DNA from: Pyrenopolyporus hunteri
Lineage: Eukaryota; Ascomycota; Sordariomycetes; Xylariales; Hypoxylaceae
Direction: 5' to 3'
Length of the DNA: 64,000 nucleotides
Assembly (NCBI GenBank): GCA_902806595.1
Contig: CADCXC010000005.1
Span: 1,302,001-1,366,000 of the forward strand
A program made the position numbers and the translations under genes. Shown one piece after another: positions 56,664 through 64,000 of this stretch (position 1 is its first letter; each line of letters begins with the position of its first letter). The notes under the pieces are model-generated. The model was not told the origin of the DNA. It was given only the letters and a program-made list of their open reading frames with translations, and made no database searches.

Positions 56664-58179
56664 TTAGATGAACTTGGGCTGGATTACATCGGCCATCCAG
56701 CCCATGTCGCTAACTAGATCGCCCAATCCAGCATCCATGTCCGGACGGCCGAGGAGGTCGGCATTGCCGAGAGCCACACCACTGTCTAACCTGGCAACCA
56801 GGCCTGGCGAGCCGAGCGCTGTCGTTGATATGCGACTGACATCTAGCCGTTTCTCGTTACTCGTCGTAGGTTGAGGTAGGCTGTAGCCCGTAATTGGCGA
56901 GTGGCTGCGACCTCCCCTGCTGCCCCGGCGGGGGGGCTGAACGGCGAATGATCCGTCATCGTTAGGAAACACATCCTCAGCCTCATCCTCATCATCCGAC
57001 TCGTCGAAGAATGAAAACTGGTGAGGGTCACGGGACTCGGCCGACTGTGGCGATGTTGGAGAGATTGTGCTCGACGCTATCGTCGAGAACGAGAAATGCG
57101 ATCGAGGGATATTCTCGTAACCGACGTTGGCTACGGCAGATGGGAACTGGACGGGATTTGCGGCGATGCTGTTCTCCGGCCTAGTATTCACGGGAACGAT
57201 AGTGGTCGCAGACCCGTTAATATTATCCCTAGATGAACTTGATGAAAAGCTCCGTTGAAACGGTGGAGGGGACAGCATCGTATACGGTGCTGTATCAGAT
57301 ACTGCAGAAGTAGCAAAGTTGTCGTCGTCGTCATTCTCCTCGACAATCTCATCCGGTATGAACAGCTTCGGTGCCGGTTCGGGCGTGTGTGGCCGGTCGT
57401 CGGACAAGAATCTCCTAAGGCATTCCGGAGATATATCACGAGATCGGGCACCACCTAACGGCGTGATGCTTCTGGGTTCATCGAAGCGTTTGACCTCTCC
57501 AGCACAGTAGCTCTCAACCTCGGTCTCGCTGCCAGCGTCGCTGTCTAGATAGTTGGTCTTCTTGCGCGCGAAGAATCGTCGAGCAGCTCCTTTCCAACTA
57601 GGTGCTGGCGAGAGAGAGCGAGCCGATCTCTTATGCACAAGCGACATTGCTGGTACTGGTGAAGATCCGATGCGAAGATCTGGGAGACTGGGTACCGGGG
57701 GAGCTGGCCGAGGAGCCATGAACCTATCGCTCGGTTCCATCGTCTTGAAGTCAGCAGTTCTCAGAGAGTTCATCGAAGCACTTCGAATTCTTGATAAAGA
57801 GTGCTCTAGAGGAACCTCGACAGTGTTGACGGTTTGGCCAGGAAGATAAGGGCAAGTGTTGGTGGTGGGCTTTGTGGGATCATATGTTTCCGTTGAACCG
57901 TCTAGCTCATACTTGAAGTACTATTAGCAAGGGATGAGAAGTATTGTTATGACTTATGTTATAAGACTCACGTAGTAGTAATATGTGTGGCCCATCCTCA
58001 GCCCTCCACTACGCTTTTGATTCCCGACCTGGTCGCCATCACAGACGATATTATTGAATTTATGGCAACCCCGCCACTGGCTCCGGTCCCGTCGAGTGTC
58101 ACGCTCCATGATATGGTATTTTGAGAAGTTATCCCAGGACCCAAGCAGTCGAACTGATGACACGGAAGGATGAGTTTGT
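56664..58179 (-). CDS. Carbohydrate-binding-like (GSWDNF) domain protein with Ser-rich tail; 5' end unresolved
   Basis: Two exons are clear, 58179-57972 and 57920-56664, encoding at least 487 aa. The first reads HPSVSSVRLLGSWDNFSKY, then RDRSQWRGCHKF, a KRSGGLRMGHTYYYY strand and, across the intron, YFKYELDGSTETYDPTKPTT. This is the compact all-beta layout of starch/glycogen-binding modules (CBM20/48-like) seen in uncharacterised fungal proteins. The rest is Ser/Pro/Asp-rich and disordered, with CPYLPGQTVNTVEVP after the domain, phosphorylation-like SP sites, acidic EENDDDD and DESDDEDEAED runs, and a hydrophobic C-terminus (DMGWMADVIQPKFI). The exon upstream of 58179 must end in phase 2. An ATG at 58406 (MPRPQK...) could supply it through an intron of about 200 nt, but this is unproven. 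Function unknown; sugar binding is inferred from the fold signature. Confidence 0.72.
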
Positions 58180-61100
58180 CTGTAGACTGGTAAGCTTCCG
58201 TGTAAGATCGAGTTCCTCTAGTGGTGCTATATAAGGCGGCGAGTTGAATAATAAGTAAAAGCAACCAACTAGGTCACAAGGTAAGCTGACCGGGCTGTTA
58301 TCTGCCACTTGGAGAGGCAACGAGTTGACAAGGGCAAGGAGGACAAGATGAGCAAGGGTGTTTGTTGTGAAATGATCTCACGCCGGTACTTTTGGGGACG
58401 TGGCATGGGGGTGTGTAAGCGGGCTAAGGTCACTAGACACGCAGCACGTTGCTTTTGGGAGGGTCTGACAGGAACGGTGGCTGGCTGCCCTCCTCTCAGG
58501 CATTCATGTCTGAAAATGGACCTCTCGCTCCCAACCATCCGGGCAAGCTCCATAACAGGGCTGACAGGGTGCGCGAAATGTTGTTAGCCACCGTCGTTAT
58601 AATGGACAATATCTGACCTTCGCGTGGAACCCCTGTTCGGAGATATCGTCATGTATGTAATTGTGTTAGATGTAGTTGTATGTATTTTGGTAGTTTCGTA
58701 TTTTGTCAATTCTCGAACCCCAGTCGATCTCTATTTCACATACATGCCTAGGTATGTATGTGGAATAGTGAATTTTATGAGGCTTTATGCCGTACCACCG
58801 CTGCAACCGGGGACGATCGAGGCCGGAAAATGCCGAGTCCTTAAACAACGCGGGAGTGTCTCGTAATAGCGAACGAGCGATATAGCAAATAATATACGGG
58901 GAAACGAGGGAGGGTCGAATGCAAACAAAAGCACCAGGCTGGGCATATAACGAGTGATATTATTGCAATAGAAAAACTCACAACATAAACGTAAAGAGCG
59001 TCGTAGTCGGATCCATGGTCAAATTAAAAAAAAAAAAAAAAATGAGAAAAACGGAAAATCGTGTCGCACACCGAGAAAAGGAGATTGAATGAAGGTTTTA
59101 ATGGCCGATTCACACGGCGATGTTAAATACGAATCGTTGCCGCCGGAAAGTTCTTAAAGTTGGAACCGTAAATTGAATGAAACCGTTGCTAACTTTGTTC
59201 GCTATGTTTCGAGAGACGCAGGAACGTAGCAGCGGTGCAATGCAACTCTTCGCTGCTTGGGTCCGTTGGATTTTGCCTGGGAAAATTCAATGAATTGGCC
59301 AATAGCGCCCGCAGTTTTGGGGGCTCGCGGAAGCGCCGTAGGTCGAATTCGCCCAGCGGACGGCGCTTAAACGCGTAGAACAGCCCTGGCCTGGGGGGTC
59401 AAAATTTTCGGACGTAAGAGTTTAGGGCCGCGTAAGAGAGAGACCGCTTCTCTCACACTGCTGAGAAGGGAGAAGGCGGCGGAGGCGGCGGCGAGCTGCG
59501 GTGTACCGGTCTGTCTAGCGAGTGTAGAGAAGTGGGTATATTGTATTGTGAATATAGGTTCTTGTATGGTATTGTATCGCTTTGTATTGTAATGCGTAAG
59601 ATATATTGTACGTAGAGGCTTAAACAGAAGGCTGAAGCAGTTGCTTGGTAAAAAACAGAAAAAGAAAAAGAGACCCTTACGGAAAGGGAGGCGAAGGAAC
59701 CAGGAAAGCCAAGACCCAATCACAATGGGTCAGTGACTTCTTTTGGCCTAGTCGGGAGACTTATTCTAGAATATCAAATGAGAAAGCTGTTGAAGAGGCT
59801 GGATTGATAGAACTAGCGGCCGAAGAAGTTGAAAGCAAAAGCGAACCTGATGTCGCATACACAATGCTGACCGGATGTGGATCTTGTCTGAGAGGCGCCT
59901 TGCTCGAGGTGAGATAAGAGATCCAAATAGGCATTGTTATTACAATGAACCTTATGCTTTATGCGCTCATAACGTATGTATTATACACCGGGTCTACGGA
60001 TGTTGTTCGATGGATATTGCTCGACGAAAGTTAAGGCATGGCAAGGAACGATAACTATGACGATAACAGTAAGAAACAATTTGCTCTGCATAAGATCACA
60101 ACTCTGGAAGTATCGAAGTATTGTGATGAATTAGGTTAGAGGTCCTAACTCGAGGTATTAAAGGGACTGGAGAAGAGGAAATGACGACAGCCTGATGGGA
60201 CGGCCAAGGGTGCAGATCCCTGCCAATGCGGGCGGTAGAGGGGATTAATTGAGACGAAAAGGGAAAAGGGGAGTCCCGGATAATCGACCTGATTGGTTGG
60301 CTTTGTTATAAGAGGTACGTACCCAGAGTCGCATATCCGCATCCGAATTGGATGTCTCTCTCAGGGCAATACCATAACATAGTAACACGTCCGAAACCGT
60401 ACAACGGAAAAGGCCTGGCCTACGGTATCAAGGAGGTCCCCTTGCTCTCGTTTGCATCTTAACTAGTTAATTTTAGACATGTACGATATGAAATAGTTTT
60501 AGCATCAAAGTCGATTTTTTGTAAGTGAAGATGTAGATACATACCTACCTACCTACCTAGGTAGGTATACATATGCTGTGCTCGACTGTGCACGTTGTAC
60601 ACCACAGTATGTACCTACATACCTACATACCGCCTAGTACCCTAGGTACTATCCCCATTACGTGGTTCGTGGCTTGCGTGATGGGGGGCACTACGGGCGA
60701 GCCAAACGACTGGTTCACGCTAAAAACCCAGAAAAAAACCCAGCTGCATTTAGACCGCATCCAACTTTCTCCAGATCCCAGCCAGAGGCCCAAGTTTCAA
60801 CCTATCGCAACCATCGGACGACGACTAGCTGTCTACTTCCAGACCAGTCTATGTTTCAGAATGGCATTTAATGGCGAATGAGGTTTGTTGACCTTCGTCT
60901 GCTTGAATTATGTTAATGTCATATTGACTTGAACATTTGTTGTTTTCGTCTCATTGGTTTGCTCGCCGTCGTCCGCATTTATCCAATGATTTAATGCAAG
61001 CAGCAATATTGTATTGTACCCATCAGGATCTTCGAGTCACATTGCTTTTCTCAGCTGTAGAAGCGACTTAACGTCTAGAACAGCCCGGTCTGGTGAAACA

Positions 61101-64000
61101 ATAAATACATTAACATAAGAACCTAATCAATCAATCATCAAGCTCATCTGGAATTGTGTTACATGCCGAGAAAAGAGACGTTTTTTTTTTCCTAGCCTTA
61201 GCTCTTAATGTTCGCTCTTGAAATGGGAGGTTAACTACAGGGTGGGGGAGAAATAATAAGAAAATAAGAAAACACAGCTTCTTGTTTCGATGGGATTCGC
61301 CGTGCTTCGCAGGACTTTTCAATATTCAATGTGAAAACGCGTAACCGCCAACATGTTACGCGTACGTAGCATTCGTCTCCAGACGCGGGATGATAATTAT
61401 GCGGGTAGGTATTAGCAGGGTGCTAATACGAATAATTACGGCGACCCCGGGTTTCGGTATAATGGCCAGGGTTCCCGTCTTCGATGACAGCTGTGGCTTG
61501 CACTACGACTTCAGCCAGCAAAGCTGAGGTTCGCGGAATTTTTCTTTCGAAGGAAAAGCAAAGGGCTCAAATTTTAAAGGCCTAGACAGTAAAACATTCG
61601 AAATTTCCTCCTTTGCTTATTCTCAGACCCCGGGCCGCGTCCAGCTAGGCCCTCCCGTCCGTTCAGTGAAACATTCCCGATCTGCGATGGCGCTTTCAGC
61701 TTGGGCGCACTTGCACTAGATCAGGCGCCTCGCTAACCCAATGCCCAAGTTGCCGGGCCAGCGGCGTTTATGATGTGTACAATTAGCGGAGAGCCTCATC
61801 CCAGTCGGCGAGATCCTGACGCCAGCGCTATGGGGCTCCCCATCGCCGATTACTTTGTGATTATCATATCAACACCCCAGACCATTCGACGCTAAGACGA
61901 TGATGCCCTTATCCGAACCAGGTCTCAGCTTCATCGATGTTCCATTGTTCTATGGTTCCGGAGCCACAATTACCACCAACAGAGCTATTCTTCTTGGCGT
62001 GGGGGAGGCTCGATGCCTACCCATAGGTGTGAAAAGTAAACCCGCTCCTCCGTTTGCGATCCATCACATCACAGATGATTCTCCGACCTCAGTTTCATCT
62101 TCCTGACCCCGGAGTAATAATACATAGCGAGATCAAGCAATCCCGAGTTCTTCCCCACGGCGTCGTGGCGGTTCCAGCGACCCGACGCTAAAGGCTGACG
62201 CGGTTTGGGCGCATTGCTTCTTCGGGAGACATAAGATATGCTGTCGGCAGCATAACAATACCGACCTGGGCTGTTGGAGAGGTGCGTGCGCATTGTCGGC
62301 GTCGTGTAAGCCCCATCCATCGTCTTAACTATCAGGTTCAGCCTCGACTATAGCTTATAGTCTGACATGGACCACCCATAGCTGAAAGACAGCCTCTCCT
62401 TCAACCCACTTTCTGCGTTGGTCTTGGGAAGACTCGCTCGATGGAGGATCACTCACAGCCGATGAATCAGAGGATCTTCCGGGCCCTCCATAGACCCGTA
62501 GTGAAACAACGCTCACCGAGATAATCATCCCCGTATGCGACCTCCACGCGTCGAAGTAAAGTCACTCATCAGACGTCAAATCTCCGGTATCTAGCTTTAC
62601 TTGGAGGATTCTACTTGCTCGATACACAAGCAACCTGCTGATCCTACCAACAGAAATGAATAACGCTCTAGAACATCTCATCATTCATGCGTTCGCGCAG
62701 ACTACCGTCCGTCGTAAACCCAACTATATGTTCACAACCGACAATTCATCTCACTTCTCCCCAGAGTTCCGCATATTGGCGTAAAACCCCTCATGTTCAA
62801 GGAGCTGCGTGGTTGGCGTTGCTAAGAATATCCCATCAGCACGCATCCCATAGGACATCCCTTCCCCCGGATAGGCTTTACTCTGTAAGTGGCGAGAGTA
62901 ATCACCATCGACTCCACAAAGAAGCGGAGGTCTTGTAGAGCCGGTTCCTAAGGCCATGACGAAGACAACGAACAGGATCACTAGATTCGCGTCAAGAGTC
63001 CGTAGGTAGTTTGAGCGTGTTCGAAGTTTCCGTCCGCCCGCCACGGATATGCACATGCGATCCTTTTTCTCACCGCAAACCGTCAACCCCCAATTTAGTA
63101 AGCATACAACTTCTTGGGTTCGGGGTTCCCCTATTCATTCCGCGAGTAATCACCCCTTGGAACAACAAAGTCTCTTACATTACGGGCGAGATCCCATTCT
63201 CCTGCCAAAGACGCATGACATATTTACCGAGGTTTTATTTTTGTTGTCATGCTGGAGCCCGACACATGGTGTTTTCGGTCAGTGGTACCATCTAGGAGAA
63301 GCTATGCAACCTGAAGTTTGGCCCGATGCGTGTTACCCTTACTCTTATACGACCGTAGCACAGGACTGGCGGGCGACACGCTGATCACGGCAGAGGACAG
63401 GCAAACATACTACCGTGGCTCCTGCAGGTCTTTGGGTAACCCTTCTCAAAGTTCTTGAGACGTTTGAGATTTTGACTGAATCTATCCGTAACTTAGCCCC
63501 GGGACGGCTAGAAAAGGAGTGTTACCACACTATATCGTGCGCTCCCTATGGACTAACAGTGAACATTGGACGAATATAATATGTCTTACTCCCAAGATAA
63601 TATAACCGACTTTATCACGAATATTGCTGCTGGGGTTTAAGTATCGTATCGGCCACAGGCTAAAAGCTCTATCAAGATTGAGGTTATAGTTCTACGATGC
63701 TTACAAGGTTAAGACCCGAGAAGTCTCAAGAAGTCGCTTGAACACTACATACCAAACCTGTGAACTATCTCTAGGTACTCGAGCAGAAGGCATCCATTTT
63801 ATTGTATGGCCCTTAAGTGACACTGTTATGGTAAGGAGAGACATATTGCCTAGGGGATAACCAAGCCCTCACTTACTATATTAGTGCCATCGCCATGGTT
63901 GCTTGCCGCCGTCTCGAACTAAAGGCAACATTGAACAAGCTGACGTAGATTTTAAATTCAAGTACACGGCCCCTTTCTACAGCATTTACCTGAAACGCTC
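58180..64000. other. Gene-poor 5.8 kb at the right end
   Basis: The left part is the promoter and missing 5' exon of the GSWDNF-protein gene. An A17 run is at about 59025-59041. A TAGG/CCTA array with an 18-bp palindrome is at 60540-60570 and another cluster at 60609-60652. ORFs at 59645-59917, 61900-62106 and 62687-63384 have no domain I recognise and overlap frames on the other strand. A gene whose remainder lies beyond the window cannot be excluded. Confidence 0.4.
60540..60570. repeat. CCTA/TAGG array with an 18-bp perfect palindrome
   Basis: Four CCTA units run head-on into AGGTAGGTA, giving a perfect 18-bp palindrome at 60550-60567 centred on CCTAGG. Best example of the recurring intergenic motif. 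Confidence 0.85.

Noticed and set aside
59645..59917. 90-codon Lys/Glu-rich ORF
   Set aside because: No recognised domain and surrounded by repeat-like, non-coding DNA; a retrotransposon gag remnant was considered but no flanking LTRs or pol were found.
62751..63086. 111-codon minus-strand ORF with one hydrophobic segment
   Set aside because: No family match that I recognise, and plus-strand ORFs of similar length overlap it.
1..64000. CRISPR arrays, bacterial operons or phage genes
   Set aside because: Intron structure and gene families are eukaryotic throughout; no spaced direct repeats of CRISPR type.

Overview
This window is nuclear DNA of a filamentous ascomycete, most likely a Sordariomycete. 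The genes are interrupted by short introns (mostly 50-110 nt) with GTAAGT/GTATGT-type donors, CTAAC/CTGAC-like branch sites and YAG acceptors. The gene set is typical of Pezizomycotina: an RRM+Puf protein, VPS18, a LaeA-like methyltransferase, a nucleotide-sugar 4,6-dehydratase, SNX41 and a STE11/NRC-1 MAPKKK. I support 14 protein-coding genes and reconstructed exon joins for all of them. Thirteen close in frame from ATG to stop; the 5' end of the last gene is unresolved.

Layout. 0.5-4.2 kb (-): Jsn1/Puf2-type RNA-binding protein. 9.3-12.4 kb (-): VPS18. 13.5-15.0 kb (-): LaeA-like methyltransferase. 16.8-18.3 kb (-): UDP/dTDP-glucose 4,6-dehydratase. 20.4-21.7 kb (+): SLC35E3-like nucleotide-sugar/triose-phosphate transporter. 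24.4-26.6 kb (+): sorting nexin SNX41, convergent with a divergent V-ATPase subunit c gene at 27.1-28.1 kb (-). 30.5-32.0 kb (+): GPI-anchored aspartic protease. 34.0-34.6 kb (-): acidic Asp/Ala-repeat protein with a Cys-rich end. 36.1-39.0 kb (-): DNA ligase I, divergent from HTD2 (39.5-40.7 kb, +). 41.7-44.6 kb (-): STE11. 49.4-52.9 kb (+): PH-plus-leucine-rich-repeat protein. 56.7-58.2 kb (-): carbohydrate-binding-like (GSWDNF) protein with a long Ser-rich tail. The last 5.8 kb holds nothing I can call a gene.

There is no operon or biosynthetic cluster, and the genes are mostly unrelated housekeeping functions. VPS18, SNX41 and the V-ATPase proteolipid all act on the endosome/vacuole. The dehydratase and the sugar transporter could both touch nucleotide-sugar supply to the cell wall. 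Gene density is low, and several intergenic regions exceed 3 kb.

The most interesting non-genic signals are: a 277-bp MITE-like element at 53.1-53.4 kb with terminal inverted repeats and a 5-bp target duplication; about 30 intergenic clusters of palindromic TAGG/CCTA units (TACCTAGGTA, TAGGTACCTA) that I did not see in any exon; cell-cycle-type ACGCG boxes between DNA ligase I and HTD2; a 13-nt micro-exon in the V-ATPase gene; and two minimal upstream ORFs.
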